DNA from: Dryococelus australis
Lineage: Eukaryota; Arthropoda; Insecta; Phasmatodea; Phasmatidae
DNA length: 64,000 nt
Direction: 5' to 3'
Assembly: GCA_029891345.1 (NCBI GenBank)
Contig: CM056994.1
Span: 227,346,991 to 227,410,990, forward strand
In this document: positions 9,851 to 22,583 of the stretch, one piece after another
Layout: every line of letters begins with the position of its first letter
How positions within the stretch are numbered: the first letter of the stretch is position 1
The notes under the pieces: generated by a model
What the model saw: the letters and a program-made list of their open reading frames with translations, nothing else
What the model was told of the DNA's origin: nothing
The model's database searches: none
Made by a program: the position numbers and the translations under genes

Positions 9851-11610
9851 GCGGCAGATTACTTCCTACAGCAGTTCCTCGATACCAAGAAGTTTGAAAC
9901 CAACATTTGGAACAATATTTACTGTCAGAGCTGCAAATGTTTTGACATCAACATTTTAGTGACATAGCTACAAATATTGTGGCAGCAAACAAGGAAAAGC
10001 TTCCATCTATAAAAACATACAGTATCTTAAATGTATAATGTTCAAATCAAACTGCAAGTGACATAGTTTTGTTTTATTCATTTTTAATTACGTACTTCGG
10101 TATTCTCCCGACCGGTGACAAGGCCCTAGTCGGGAAACATTAAACATTCAGAAATGGGGACGAAAACGCATAATGATAACCCGCTTTATATCTGTGACAA
10201 TTTCACCGTGCTAGTTCATGGCGGCGCAATACTAGTCAACAGGGTTTATAGCAATGTGAATTTTTTATAGTGGCTGTAGTATGCACAACTGCCAGAAGCA
10301 TTACTTTCAAAAGTATTGTTAGTTATAATCAACGAACATACTGCATTTAATTGATCATCCTAATGTATTTCAACACAACATCCTGAAGAGACAAAGGCTT
10401 CTTACATCGCAATACATTACAATACATGTGAAGTTGACGCAATGGTAGCTGGGTTTACAACTTACTTAACAGAATAAGTGTGCCGTATGCTTAAGATAAG
10501 AATCAATGTATTCAAGGGTATTAGTTTATTACTGTCGTGTGCGGTTCTTGACGGATCGTGTGCGTTCTTGGCGTGACTTCAGATATCGTTATAGTTTATA
10601 TAATAAGTACAAGTCAAGACGATGTAGCCAATCCGAGCCTAGTGACATTTGATTTTAGTGGGAAACTGTATTAACATCTTCTACTTAGTTTATGTCATAT
10701 TGTGAAATCGTATGGAAGTAGCTATTTTGATCGAGATACAGTTTCCTTTTAATTTAAAGAACTGCTCATTGTCATGTTTTAATTCTTGGAAGAGGTTATT
10801 GAATTCTCTTTAAGTAACGTTTTCAGATTTATTGATGTAAATGCCCAATGTCGGCATCGGCTTCCTCTTCTATAAGATCTCAAGAATTTTTCAAAACGAT
10901 TGCGCAAGCAGTAACCAAAAATAATTAAATATATGTAAATAATCTCCACTGTAGTCCATATTTCCAGGTTATGTCGGCTGCTTTCATCTCCGACGATTCT
11001 TATTGGCTAGACTTAACAGTTGCTAATTCAATCATAAACTGCAAATCTTAATACTGTTCATTTTCCGTGTGCTTATCAAGACATTAAGTACAGTTCTTAA
11101 TTATTCAGTCTTTAATCGTAAATACACCTTTAGTGAATTCAACCTTGTGTGGTGCTTCATATAATACAACACTGACTAGCATAACGCAATCAGAAGAAAG
11201 TGATCAACAACATTTACAAAATGGCTGGACAGGAATCGAAATATAATCCTACTTCTCTTTTGAAAGGGCAGTTTTTAAAAATCACTTTCTTCTATGTGTG
11301 TTTGCATGTGTGCCTTATAATTTTGCTATTATTAAAATATTCCAATAAAATGTCTTATTTTAGAGCTGATATATATTATAAGAAGTAAAGTTTTTCTTAT
11401 TTGTCAACAAAGTACACTTTCCTTATGCCCTAAATGATGTTTTTCCACAGTAACTCGGTCAATATGAATGATATAAACACATATTTGCTATGTTCTATTT
11501 GCGTTATTTGCGGGAATTATTTCATACAATAGTTTCTAGCATATATTCTCACAAGTCTGGAATCAATATCAACGCAGCTAGCTAACATATGGTTGTATAA
11601 TAATTACTAG
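9851..11610. other. Non-coding, nothing recognised
   Basis: No repeat copy elsewhere in the window was noticed. The frame 11200-11388 has a hydrophobic stretch (VCLIILLLLKY) but no gene context. Confidence 0.45.
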
Positions 11611-11765
11611 AGACCTGGAAATTTCGGGGATTCATTCGGCAACAAGCTAGACTCCATAACCTTTTGTGTACTCAAGTCTCAGTTGTTCATTGGCTGTTGC
11701 TCCACTTTTTCCCGAGACCAGGTGGCACGGGATTTGGCCATTCCTTTTCTTGCGTGGTACTTATT
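11611..11765 (+). repeat. Short interspersed repeat family R1, uninterrupted copy A
   Basis: Runs from AGAGACCTGGAAATTTCGGG through TTCGGCAACAAGCTAGACTCC, TGTGTACTCAAGTCTCAG and TTCATTGGCTGTTGCTCCAC to CACGGGATTTGGCCATTCC. A reverse copy lies at 32884-33030. A third copy at 22325-32240 is interrupted by two insertions. No coding potential. The uninterrupted copies give the empty-site sequence for the 9-kb element. Confidence 0.75.
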
Positions 11766-12030
11766 GTTTTAAATCCACCCAGGGCGTAGCTTTCAAACAG
11801 CAATCCAATTAAAATGAAAGTTAAATTTTTTTTCTTAAAAATCTAATTCATCCTGAAACGAATTCACGAAATTTCCGGAACTTTAATAATAATTACCTGC
11901 CAAATATAATGTTTTACCGTGCTCAGTACTGTTGGAGGTGAAAACACATTTCGCTGCTCAAAATTATGTCACTCTGCTGTTATCCACTTCACAGAGTGCA
12001 CGCCACGAAAACCATTAAATGACTGGTAAA

Positions 12031-12409
12031 GGCTATTCACGATAGAGTGAGCACTTTTTAAATCAACCTTAGAAAGAAGTCACTGCCCTGCCTGCATATA
12101 TTTTAACGGGCGAGCTGAGTGACATGCGTCCAGTAAAGTTGGTAACGATGAATGGAATGTAGTTACATATCTTAACGCCGAATAAAAAGTGCTAGGTAAA
12201 TATTTGTGATAACTTAATTTATTTTTTCGCTTTCTAGTATATAGTAGATATTTTCTTTCTTATAACATTTTCATTTAACCGACGCATGGATAAAGTTATG
12301 AGGCCCATGGCAATGTTAATATTACTTAAGGCGTACGCATACACAACGTACATACAAGTAAATCTGAAGCAGGGCTTTCAAAAGTGCTCACTTTACCGTG
12401 AACAAACTA
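12031..12409 (+). mobile_element. TIR-MITE family M1, long form
   Basis: Starts GGCTATTCACGATAGAGTGA and ends with its inverse, GTGCTCACTTTACCGTGAAC. Internal sequence (AACGGGCGAGCTGAGTGACA and GGCCCATGGCAATGTTA) is shared in reverse with 44910-45326. TA-type duplication fits Tc1/mariner-related MITEs. No transposase. Confidence 0.75.
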
Positions 12410-12645
12410 TAACATTATTTACAGTTAACATTTTGCTAACATTCAACAATTTCTTTTTTGGTAGCAACGTTGCACTGCAACAGACTAAATAAAACAATTT
12501 CTTGCGACGGTTACAGAGGTACTGTACAATCAAAACTTCGCTGTTATGCACTGAACTAAACCTCTCAGTTAGAGTAGTAAACAACGAGAGACTGATTTTC
12601 ACTTATGAAACTCTTTTTAGTCCTGGACGTGATTATACTTGTAAA

Positions 12646-13075
12646 GACTGTTAACGATTAGCTGAGCACTTGTGAGACTAACCTTTGGAAAATATCATTG
12701 GTGCTATAACCCCTAATATGTATATTCTAACTGCCACTCTGACTGCCATATGTCCAGTACAGTTAGTGATGACGGAAGGGAAAGTAGTTCCATGTCTTAA
12801 CGGTTGCGCTAAAAGCATTAGGTAAACAGTAATTACTTTTCAAATGGTTTATTTTCTTTTATTTATGTATGTAAGAGTAAGAATTAGAAAATTCGAAAGT
12901 TATTTAATTTTCTAAAAATTTTACAGTTTCACTTTACCCGTAGCGAAGCATGTATAAAGTGATCAGACCGACGCCAATGTTAATTTTACATATTATGAAA
13001 GAATACACAATTTTGATACAAGAGTATCTTAATAAGGGCTCTCAGAACTGCTATGTTTATCGTGAACTGCTAATA
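12646..13075 (+). mobile_element. TIR-MITE family M1, long form, diverged
   Basis: Starts GACTGTTAACGATTAGCTGA and ends ATGTTTATCGTGAACTGCTA. The interior follows the 12.03-kb copy (TGTCCAGTACAGTTAGTGATG; GATCAGACCGACGCCAATG). It is the oldest-looking copy. Confidence 0.65.
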
Positions 13076-13745
13076 GGTACTTTTCCGTCAATAACTTTTC
13101 TATATTTCTTTGTCCAGCAATAGCAAGCTTGCGAAAGTCTTCGTATACATAACCGGAACCAATATAAGCTCCGCTGTAATAGAGTTGTTAAACCATAACA
13201 ACAATTTTAACAGTAATAACTCGCATTGTAGTCATGCATGCTTTGACAGTTGGCATCACACCAGGCGTCACGGCTTTGAAATTTAAGAAATACCAGATTA
13301 CCCAGACTTAATATCGAAAACGACTCCAGTCGTTCCGTCATACTGATCTCAAACAAGATTATGTTTCCCTAAAATTTCGTCTCTAGAAGTTTAAAAGAAA
13401 AGGATTTCTAAAAACGTATATAATTTTTTTTTTTTTAATACGACAACATGTAGGTAGGCTACTCGAAGTAAAGGATGACAGACAAGAAGCACGTTTATTT
13501 GGAATAGCAAAATGGGTTTTTGGTACTGGCTGTCCTGATTACAGCATGAATTTTACCAGTCTATGAAATCGACTCTATGACCAACACCAATGGCATAGGC
13601 GTGCGCACGGGGTGTGTCCATGCAGATCCTATCGACCAGAAAAGTGTTCCTGTTATGGATTTTATTTTTTTTTACAAACCATGATGAGATAGTACATGCG
13701 AAATTATTACCTAAGTATTTGTAATACATACTAATTACTTATATA

Positions 13746-13984
13746 GGCCGTTCACAGTAAAGTGATCACTTTTTAAGGCCCTTACAAATTCTTATTTTAC
13801 GCCTGTTTTATATTTAAGCCATTTTTTTTAATGCCAGCATTGTCACGTGACTAATAAATACGGTGTTCAGTATACTTTCACCACTATAAAAAGATCATGT
13901 CTGAGGCTGCAATAAAACATATTTATTAGTAGCTAATGTCTGTTGGAAGGGCCTGAAAAAGTACTCACGTTATCGTGAACAGCC
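13746..13984 (+). mobile_element. TIR-MITE family M1, short form, TATA on both sides
   Basis: The 239-bp element starts GGCCGTTCACAGTAAAGTGA and ends CTCACGTTATCGTGAACAGCC, flanked by TATA at 13742-13745 and 13985-13988. It shares termini with the long forms but has an unrelated interior, as does the 55.1-kb copy. Confidence 0.8.
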
Positions 13985-14330
13985 TATAAATGTATTTTTG
14001 AACCTAAATTTAGTTTTTATCAATTTATTTCATACATTGAAAATTCTCGTGTTCTTGAAATTATTTATTTTACTATTTCTTGTATTTTTTCATGTTTAAA
14101 TAATACAACTTCGTTATCATTAAATTTATTATATTAATTAATTCACTCATTACACTATTCCAATTAAATTTTCACAATTCAGTTTTCGTAAGTATGTTTG
14201 AAATTGGCTATAAAATGTGTTTTTCTTAGAAAACCGTATTTTTTCACAACTTTTGGGAAACTATCCCTATTTCGAATCTTAAAATAAAAAATTTCCTGGG
14301 GAGAAATACCCGGATTCCCGCTTTATAGGC

Positions 14331-14640
14331 GGTCTGTGGTGGCTGAGCGGTTAGTCTGCACGCCTGCCACCAAAGTGAACCGGGTTCCATCCCAGGCCGG
14401 GTCATTCCCGGATTTTCGTGCTTGGAAATCGTGCCGGACGATGCTGATGGTCAGCGGGATTCCTCGGGGTTCTCCCGTTCACACCATCCTTTAATTCTGG
14501 CGAAGCTCCATACTCATCTCGCTTCACCCTCATCGGTATTCAAGACCTCGATGTTAAGAGCCGCCCAAATCTCTTCACCCACTCACTCACTGCGCCATTT
14601 CACTGTGTGGATACGTTGAAAATCATTAAACAAACTTACG
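14331..14640 (+). mobile_element. tRNA-derived SINE, family S1
   Basis: The 5' end carries pol III box A (TGGCTGAGCGG at about 14340) and box B (GGTTCCATCCC near 14384) at tRNA spacing. The body (CTCGGGGTTCTCCCGTTCAC, GAAGCTCCATACTCATCTC, TTAAGAGCCGCCCAAATCTC) recurs at 52285-52583 and 34580-34770 in reverse, and partly at 48000-48245. No target duplication is visible. Confidence 0.75.
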
Positions 14641-14679
14641 GTGAATTATCTATAAGCAGATCAGCCGTCGTAAAGTAAT

Positions 14680-15175
14680 GGATACACTTTTAAGGAATTC
14701 GAAACCAGTGTGCACAATCAGCTGAGAAATGGGCACCCAGCAACATCTGTGAACGACGAGAACATTGTGAAAGCAGAAACATGGTTAAAAGAAGGAAGAG
14801 GTTGATCTCTTTGTGAAGGGCCAGCTAAATTAAACGCTGAATAGAAAGATGTCACGAAGTTATGAAGAACCCCCTAAGAATTTCTAGAGTTTGAGCAGAG
14901 TGGGTGCCACATCGTACTCTGCGATTTCTCGGTTCTTACCACACTTCAGAAAGCCGCGACAGCCACTATTTACACCGACTCTCAGGAAATGGTCTGCTAC
15001 CTGTGTTCGAGAATACATCACTGGAAACGGTGTATTGGGTGTGAAAGTAATTATTTCAAAAAATGAACCCACTTCAAACCTCCTACTGACTCCATATCCT
15101 AGCAGTAAACTCGGTCTACGAACTTATATAACAGCCATCGTATTAGATGCTCCAACTAACTATCGTCAATAATTC
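14680..15175 (+). pseudogene. Decayed mariner-like transposase remnant
   Basis: Broken frames give FETSVHNQLRNGHPATSVND then ENIVKAETWLKEGRG, which matches the linker after the mariner helix-turn-helix (GRPxTSVNDENIxxVxxMxxEDR-like). A later frame suggests the SGWVPH segment before the catalytic core. The rest (open frame 14891-15172) is unrecognisable. There are no TIRs. It directly follows the SINE. Confidence 0.4.
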
Positions 15176-16240
15176 CCGAAAAAAACCCTGAAAAAATGGC
15201 GATTCGTTATTAACATTGAACAATTTTTAAAAAGCTATGGACTTGTTCTAAAATAAATAATTCACATGGATAAATGTCTCTACTGCTACGAATACTGTCT
15301 CTTAAATATATTATCGGCAGTAGCATTTACATCTCCAGATATATCGTTTGCATCTGCTTCGAGAGTAAGATCGCACTCAAGAAGTTGTCCGTGTGCGTTT
15401 TTTTAATGTCTTCAACTTCGGTTTTAATGCTACACTTCATAAAATTAATGGTAGCATAAATATTGTAATTAATTGCAATAAGTGATGTTTACATTTTTCT
15501 TCGAAGTCACAGCTTGGAAAAACACACCAAGATCTCTTAAGAACACATTTTGTTTGCCCATTAAAACCGCACATGCTGCCAGTACTTAAATACGTGGTCA
15601 CTTATTTTTACTGTTACATTCAAAGTATTAGATTTCGCCCAACCTTCACTGTTTTATATAACAGAATAATGTACTAAATTCAGCGAATCGAAAAGAAGAC
15701 CAACATTGCAAGTAAATTACAGGCAAAAGATGCCAGCAATATACATATGTTCTGTAAAATATAAACGTGGTACACTTTTACACGAAATGGAAGAGCTTGT
15801 ATAAATTTATAATCCTTTGCTCTGAAGATCATATTTGATGACGAGGCAGTAATAATAAAGCAAGTGAAAGCATAGTAACAAACATAATGACGAAGATTGT
15901 AAAGTCTTTCTTGATACATTTACAGATCTCTCAAAAGAAATTGTAGTCAAATACGATGATGGTGCGAACCCCCCCCCCCCCCCCCCTTGATTAATGTCCG
16001 CTGCGTACAGTCATTGCGTTTAAATGTCCACACCCAGAACGAATAATCCCAAAGAGGTGAACGTTTATGAAGGCTACAGGATCATAATGGGTACTACTGC
16101 ATGCAACTGGTTTAGAGTTGGCTGCGATTTTAGGAGTATAGTTGCAATTAGGAAAAGCAGCATTGCTACAGTTAATGTAGGATGAGCCACCATAGGGCAA
16201 ATCTGTGTGCAATATAATCAGTGTGCTTATGGAGTAACGT
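15176..16240. other. Non-coding, with an 18-base C tract
   Basis: Short frames only (15274-15459 plus, 15680-15919 minus). A homopolymer of C lies at 15969-15986. Confidence 0.5.
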
Positions 16241-16279
16241 CATTGAGTACTTAGAATGTCTGGGCGATGCATTAGCACA

Positions 16280-16500
16280 TGTATAAATTAACAACTTATC
16301 TCCAGAGTTTGAAAGAAGGAGAAATAGTTGGACTACAGGAGGTAAGGTGGTCATTCCGTCGAGTTGCCTGCCAAATGGACCGTTCCGACCGAATTGTTCA
16401 ATGGCGGTGTTGGAAACAGAAAGAACACGGGCAACATAAAACACGTCGGCAATGTATTGGGCTTCCCAGAATCGAATTAAGTTTCTTCGTTCGATAGGAG
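16280..16500 (+). pseudogene. Tc1-like transposase N-terminal helix-turn-helix fragment
   Basis: The frame 16279-16497 reads LKEGEIVGLQEVRWSFRRVA, then CWKQKEHGQHKTRR. This is the Tc1 pattern of GRIVGLREAG-SFRxIA followed by a tryptophan and a basic linker. It stops after the linker, and the DDE catalytic domain is absent downstream. No TIRs were found. The overlapping minus frame 16172-16552 is its shadow. Confidence 0.6.
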
Positions 16501-16929
16501 TGAACCAAATCAACAGCATATCTTTGCAACAACCAGAGACATTCGGCGACATTATTAACGACTCATGTTTTTATCCTCACTCTATTACTAGGCTACTCGC
16601 CGAAGAAAACTTGCTTTCTCGATATCCCTTACGACATGTTACATCAATACTGTGACATAATTAATTATGAGTTTCAAATTCATTTTTATGCATGAACTGC
16701 AGAGCAAGGTCAACAGGTAGTTCGATATAGAAGACCTTACAGAATTTTTTCTTTAAAAGATATTAATAACCAAGAAAACCAAAAAATCTAATTTGATGCG
16801 TGGAGTTACACTTTAGAGAAGAAACCAAGCCAGGTTCTGAAAACTACCTGAGGAAGATTCGTTCAAAAAACTTCATTTTACTGCACACTCTCTTCCTTCT
16901 TAACATGAATAACTCAGCCAGCATACCAG
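16501..16929. other. Non-coding, nothing recognised
   Basis: A+T-rich tail after the Tc1 fragment with no repeat match noticed. Confidence 0.45.
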
Positions 16930-17085
16930 TCGTTATGGTTCTCCTCCCGCGGCCTTGTGGGGCTATCCTTAATCAGAATTATATCTCCCTTTATTGTGAG
17001 GGCAGCGTTGGGCCAGAACACTAGCTCACCGCTCCGAACTCTTACAGCAGGCCAACTGAGCCACGTTCCTCTGTATAACACTTTC
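16930..17085 (-). repeat. Possible tRNA-derived SINE fragment
   Basis: On the minus strand ACGTGGCTCAGTTGGCCTG (about 17070 downward) fits a pol III box A, but no clear box B follows. The related-looking GGGCTCAGTTTGCAGAGTG at 21677 supports a degraded SINE. Confidence 0.35.
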
Positions 17086-17336
17086 ATGAATGACACATAA
17101 AGAGCCTTTATATCGTAGGGTATCTCAAAGCTTGATACTGTTAAGCTTCAGTTAATTTCTTCCAATGTGGTTCCCATTAGTCACGAACAGTATCCACCCC
17201 ACATTCTACTGCCTTACCTTCGTTACGAAGCAGACCTTTCTGTTTCAGACACGGCTATGTGGATCCGGCACACAACACCGTCCCGGAAGGTGGACTCGAC
17301 CAGGCACCATGGATAGTTTGGGAGGCAAGCGCGCGT

Positions 17337-17358
17337 GTAAGGTAAGGTAAGGTAAGGT
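17337..17358. repeat. (GGTAA)n short tandem repeat
   Basis: Four tandem GTAAG/GGTAA pentamers. Not the insect telomere unit TTAGG. Confidence 0.85.
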
Positions 17359-17454
17359 CTCCGGGAGTAAAGAGGGAACCTGATTAAGTAAATTAAAAAA
17401 AATAAACAACAACGTGCCACAAACGTTAAATGATTACTTCACTCCTTGTGGTCG

Positions 17455-18366
17455 GTTGCACCAGTGAAGTTCATTGCTTGATCCAAGACCATTTTCAAAC
17501 TTGATCTAAGATGATCACAGAATACTGTTGCACCATTCAAATTCACTGCATAACTGAAGATTGAGATGATGATCCAAGATCATATAATTGCAGACTTCGC
17601 CAATTATTCCCAGATGTCCACTTTTTCACATATATCATACCAATAATCCAAATAATTGTCAACTTAAGTTGGCGTAACAGTCTGCGGTGGTTAAATGTAT
17701 ATATTTATACTGAAGTACGCAAATCCAAATATTAATTTTACTAAAAATACTATTACACAATCTTAGTTTGTAAATAAATCTATATACCGTAGTAAACTTA
17801 AAATGTTTTGGAAGTGAAAAACAAAACTATAGACACTTATAAATTAATTAAATAAAATTTTTATTATATTAAAGCTGAGAAAGAATATTGTATGCTGTAG
17901 TTTGTTGTTCGCCGCTTGCTTCAGATTATTGGTAATAAAAATAACGAACTAACAAGTTCGGTTGTAAAAAAAGCTCCCAAACAAACACAAAATAAAACGG
18001 TATCGAAAATATGTATGTACAATGGTGCAAATTTTTTTGTAAATTTTGTAAAATAGTTGGCATTTCCGTAGACGTGTGCTCAATTTTTGGAATGTTTTCT
18101 TCCTGCAGACAATGTTATAACTGTCTGTGCAATTTGGCAGTGAATTATACCGGATTATACAGTTAAAAAATACAGCTATTTCGAAACAAACATGTCAATT
18201 TTTTCCTACACTTCAGAACAACCAAATGCTTCACAACATCTCATCAAAGTGAGAGCCATTTACAAACAGTGTTGTTTTTTTTATATTTATTATTATAAGA
18301 TCACACATTTTTTGAACTGAGATCAGTAAATATACAAATGGAATATGGCCAGTCGCGATGGTACAA
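17455..18366 (+). mobile_element. Putative TIR element with GTTGCACCA termini, copy 1
   Basis: The left end GTTGCACCAGTGAAGTTC pairs with a right end whose complement is GTTGTACCATCGCGACTG. The first 150 bp (TTGATCTAAGATGATCACAG, TTGCACCATTCAAATTCACTG) match 32490-32655 in reverse, where the terminus reads GTTGCACCATCGTGGTTC. No coding capacity. Superfamily not determined. Confidence 0.5.
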
Positions 18367-19304
18367 CGCCTTTACACTAGAATTAATATCTAACTAAAGG
18401 TCGGTTCACGGCAGTTATTGGCGCAACGTGCCTTTAATGTTTGTGAGCGATGTTCATTGATTGTGTTAAGATTCCTGTAGTTTTTTTCTCAATGATTTGT
18501 AATATAAGTTGAATTTTACTTTGATTAAAACACCGAATGATGAAACTATTCGATGCGTTTTATACATGCATTATCAAAATTAATCTTTTGCATTTCATGC
18601 CAAATTTTAAAGCATGCGCAGTATTTTCCTTAAACGAGGTACGTTAATACTTAAATAATTTCGCAACCATTGGTTTTTTTTTATTGAAATAATTTTTTAT
18701 CTGTTAAATTAAATTCACAATATTTTTATGTGACTGGACAAATGATGGTTTCAAAAAACCTCTCCCAGGAATGATTATTTACTAGCCCTATAATACTATC
18801 ACGAATTGCATAGCTCATTACCAGCAACGTGTAGGCTACCGTGCGATTCATAAAAATATGAAATAAAATCGAAACTGCAAATTTGTGATTTACAAAAAAA
18901 AAATGTATATTTCGTTAATCGTAAACTATTAAGCGGAATGAAAACTAATTAATTATTAGGCCTATGCTTGCAGATTGTATATAAACAACAATGCAATAGT
19001 TACATTACTTTAAATTAATATTTCAGGAAGACAACATAGTGAGCTGAAGTTGGCTATCGAAACACGCAAACAACTGTTTGGTGGCAAGTTGTTTGTGCAT
19101 TCAACACTTGTGTATAACAATTTGTGGATGCTTGGTTAAGGCGTCGCCCTGCACGCAAGGTAACAAAATAGGCGGCAACCCTGGCACGTTCTTTTGCCCA
19201 TAACCCGAGCGTATTTGACACATTCCTAATGTTGCCAGAGAAGATGTTTAACACCAACCTGCGGCGTCACCAGTAATTTTCCTTTCCATTTCCAAGACAC
19301 TGCT
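18367..19304. other. Non-coding, nothing recognised
   Basis: A+T-rich. Only short minus frames near 19054-19257, without motifs. Confidence 0.45.
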
Positions 19305-19540
19305 ACCGAGCTAAATGGTTGCGTTGTTAACACATTGCACTCGCATTCGGTAAAACCAGGTTTTGATTACCGGTCTGGACATTCTGATTCCGGTTTTAAG
19401 ATGGTTTCCCGAAATAATTCGAAGCAAATGCTTGAGTGGTTCCTTGCCGCTCACCATAGTCACTTCCTTCGAATTCAGTTATTCCGTCTCAAACGACCCC
19501 ATTGTCACGGAGACATGGTGCCATGACGATACAACCATCC
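19305..19540 (+). mobile_element. tRNA-derived SINE, family S2-like
   Basis: The head reads CCGAGCTAAATGGTTGCG, ACTCGCATTCGGTAAAACCA and GGTTTTGATTACCGGTC, corresponding to decayed box A and box B. ACTCGCATTCGG is shared with the SINE at 47694. The body continues with GACATTCTGATTCCGGTTTT. The 3' end is unclear. The plus-strand frames 19335-19719 across it are incidental. Confidence 0.55.
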
Positions 19541-21659
19541 AAGCGGCTGCTGTTACCGTTAGAGTCATCTCCCTGCCCACACCAGACATCACGTCTAGTT
19601 GCAACACAACATCCGCACGGTTTTCCAACCTCCAGGACATGGGGAATATTGATAAGATGAGAGTAGGCTGGCACCTTAATCCAGGAAATACACTAGTAAC
19701 TCCCGGTCAGCCTTATTAGAGTATAATATGATATGGGCTGGAACAGTGGAGGAATTAAAACGTGCGGTGAATTGGGAGTACTTTGAGAAATCATTTGCAG
19801 AGGTAAAATCCTTCTTACTACCCACAAGATCATCCATTCCCTGCGGGGCCCTCAGAGGTGGGAAGCTGTGACTATCAGCCAATGTTTACCAGTATTAGGC
19901 AGAGCACGTGGGGGTGACCTAGTAACAGCTTATAGCCAGCTATTCCTGATGTTAATCGCCACCCATAATTGTGCTGAACTGATGCAGTGTGATAGACTGA
20001 AATTCATTTCACTGATCCCTAACACAATTCTATCTTCACTTTCTAATATGCCCTACTTTCTTCGGCCCTAATACACTAAAGGAATGTTTATTTTTCATAC
20101 TCCGCGACTGCTGCAGATTTCCTAGCGCCCCCTTCGCTCTGCATTGAGTTGCTGTGAACGTCTATCTAGACCTTTCCTCTTCTGGAGTGTGTCCAAGGCT
20201 ACAATTGCGGCCATGGCGCCACACTACCCTGCTACAACTACGATGCACGAGTTCATTCAACATAATAAATCCAACCTGTTGCCGTAGCTATGTATTAACA
20301 CGCATGCCGGAGAGCCCACAGAACTCTGAAGGGCTTCGTTCTGGAATTTTATGGTCTGCCAGAAAATAAAGTACTGTATAATAACGACGCATTTCTGCGA
20401 AGAAAGCACATCTGTTGAATACTGCACTTGTAAGCGTACAACTCTTCAAGTTGGTGCTAATCTTGGTTTGGCGGCAATTATTCCTGTAACACGCTAGTAC
20501 ACGTTATGCGTCGTCGCAGGTGTGTGGTGGTATTAAAACACACGTTCGTAAACCGTTCTGTCACGCGAAGCGTTAGTGATGTATTCCCAGGATGAACTGA
20601 GCACACGATTGTTTCACCGTAAGTGGCTGCACTTGACGGGTCGTGTGTTGCACGTTCGCGTGTTTGCTGGTCCTATTAGCGGCCATAGTCACACTCGCCA
20701 TAGAGGTTTAATGGGACGAAAGCTAAAGAGTAAATAGATAGAAGTCTTCCTCCCCCCCCCCCCTTGTGGTTCTATATTGATCTTCCAGCACAGGTATTAT
20801 TCCATGTTTTAGCATTTCATCCTTTCTCACTGGAAATCATTTGCATGTTTCTAATGACTGTCTGTTCTTTTAACTATTGTTACTAATTAGAAGTAGAGTT
20901 GATTTTTCCTTACATTATTGCAGCCAAAACCCGACCAGTGCATTATTAAAAACTAGTGCTGAAATCACAAACATTGTTTAAAAGACGCGATTAAAACTAA
21001 ACAAAGAGTAGAAAGCATACAATTTAGTATAAACTATATTAGCAATAAAATAAGTGTATTGTAGCGAAATATCTATATAATAGTAGGGTCATATAATACA
21101 TAAACTCTCCTCTCATATACAGCTTAAACAGCACATTTCTGAAAATTGTGGTGGTTCCTGTAGTATTTAGTTTTATAAGTTACGTAAAGACACTCGAATT
21201 CTCTCATAAGATTAGTAATAAATATTTTTCTTTCTAATTTTTACAGTCAAAACTAACTTTTCATGAGAGAGGTTATTAGAGTAGTAGACCTACACATCGT
21301 TTAGCTGTTCTCTTTCAGTAAATATAGTCGCACTTGCTTGTCGCTAACAATGACTTATATGACACGTAAATGTATATATTATATTGTTCTGCATATATTT
21401 ACAGTACTATTGCAACTTGTCTCGTACTAATTGACAACTCCCAGCACATTTGTTGTATGTTACCAGGGGGCTAAATAAATCAAATAACACACGTGTAAGT
21501 CCACAGAGGGAGGAACTAACATTAGCTTCCAACGTGAATTCAAGACAGCATGCGACTCGAGAACACGTCATAAACTGAAAGTGACGTAAGAAGCAAGGGA
21601 AGTAGGCGGTGCTTTCCCCGAGAATATCCGGTGCGACGGCAGGTAACTGGGCTGGACCG
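19541..21659. other. Non-coding, nothing recognised
   Basis: Mixed composition. Short C tract at about 20752-20763. Frames at 19868-20071 and 20154-20369 have no motifs or splice context that I could support. Confidence 0.45.
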
Positions 21660-21750
21660 TTAGAGAAAGCCCAGTGGGCTCAGTTTGCAGAGTGTCGGCG
21701 TGTTTGGTCGGGAGCTGTGGCATGATATTGATCCGCGTCCAGTTTCACTC
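21660..21750 (+). repeat. Possible tRNA-derived SINE head
   Basis: AGTGGGCTCAGTTTGCAGAG fits box A. GCATGATATTGATCCGCGTC, about 45 bases on, could be a decayed box B. No duplicated target. Confidence 0.35.
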
Positions 21751-21934
21751 TTTACTCACTTGTCACGCTTGCGCCACTAGAGCCGCCGGCCTGCGTGTTT
21801 GCCTGGCCACCAACGTGGTAATAATTCTCTTGCAAAACATAGTTTATTTATTGACACAACTTGAGTGTCACAAATGTTGGTTACTTCCCTGATAATAGTA
21901 CGTTAAAAACATTGCATGAAAAAATATCTAGATA

Positions 21935-22330
21935 CACTGACTAACAAAATAATTAAGCACCTAAAAGAAATTGTAATTTGATACACCTGCATACCTTCGC
22001 TGGATGTGTAAATGATGAGAGTTGCAGTGGTGTTCATGTCAAGAATGACCATCAGAATGCATTACTGGTATCGCTACATTTATAGTGACAGTGTTGTGAA
22101 ACATGTGCGAACATCATACGTACAGTCAGGATAGTGCGTAGCGAGCAAAGGTCACGTAATATAGGGTAAGTATATCTCATATAAGCCTATGCATTTACAG
22201 CACTGCCAGCATTTGACGGAGTTTAATAAAGACTGTACTGTGGGTCTGCATGAGGTCAGAAAGAAATATTGTGTAAATGCTAAGTATGCGAGGCATTCAG
22301 CTGTCACAGTGGTCCAATATCGAAATCAAG
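21935..22330 (+). mobile_element. 5' fragment of a Tc1-like element
   Basis: After a TA (21933-21934) the terminal sequence is CACTGACTAACAAAATAATT. The frame 22189-22443 starts with a Tc1-like helix-turn-helix pattern (LTEFNKDCTVGLHEVRKKY, then SAVTVVQYRNQGQ). The element breaks off where repeat family R1 begins at about 22325, so the catalytic domain and right TIR are missing. Confidence 0.5.
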
Positions 22331-22373
22331 GGCAGAGTCCCAGAAATCCGCGGGTTCGTTCGGCAACAAGCTA

Positions 22374-22547
22374 CACTGAGGGAAAGATTTGTTCCAATCA
22401 ACAATATACTTATTTTTATTTGGCTAAAAATATATTTATCTGACCCACATAATTATGTTTGGTTGAGTAAACAAAACTTGGAAAACCAAAAAATTAATTT
22501 TGTTCGTCTAAACAACACGCGTTTTAATAAACAAAACATCTGTGTTT

Positions 22548-22583
<36 letters not shown>

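Noticed and set aside
16172..16552. 126-codon minus-strand ORF
   Set aside because: Covers the plus-strand Tc1 helix-turn-helix fragment, which has recognisable family motifs.
17337..17358. Telomere-like repeat
   Set aside because: The unit is GGTAA, not TTAGG, and there are only four copies.
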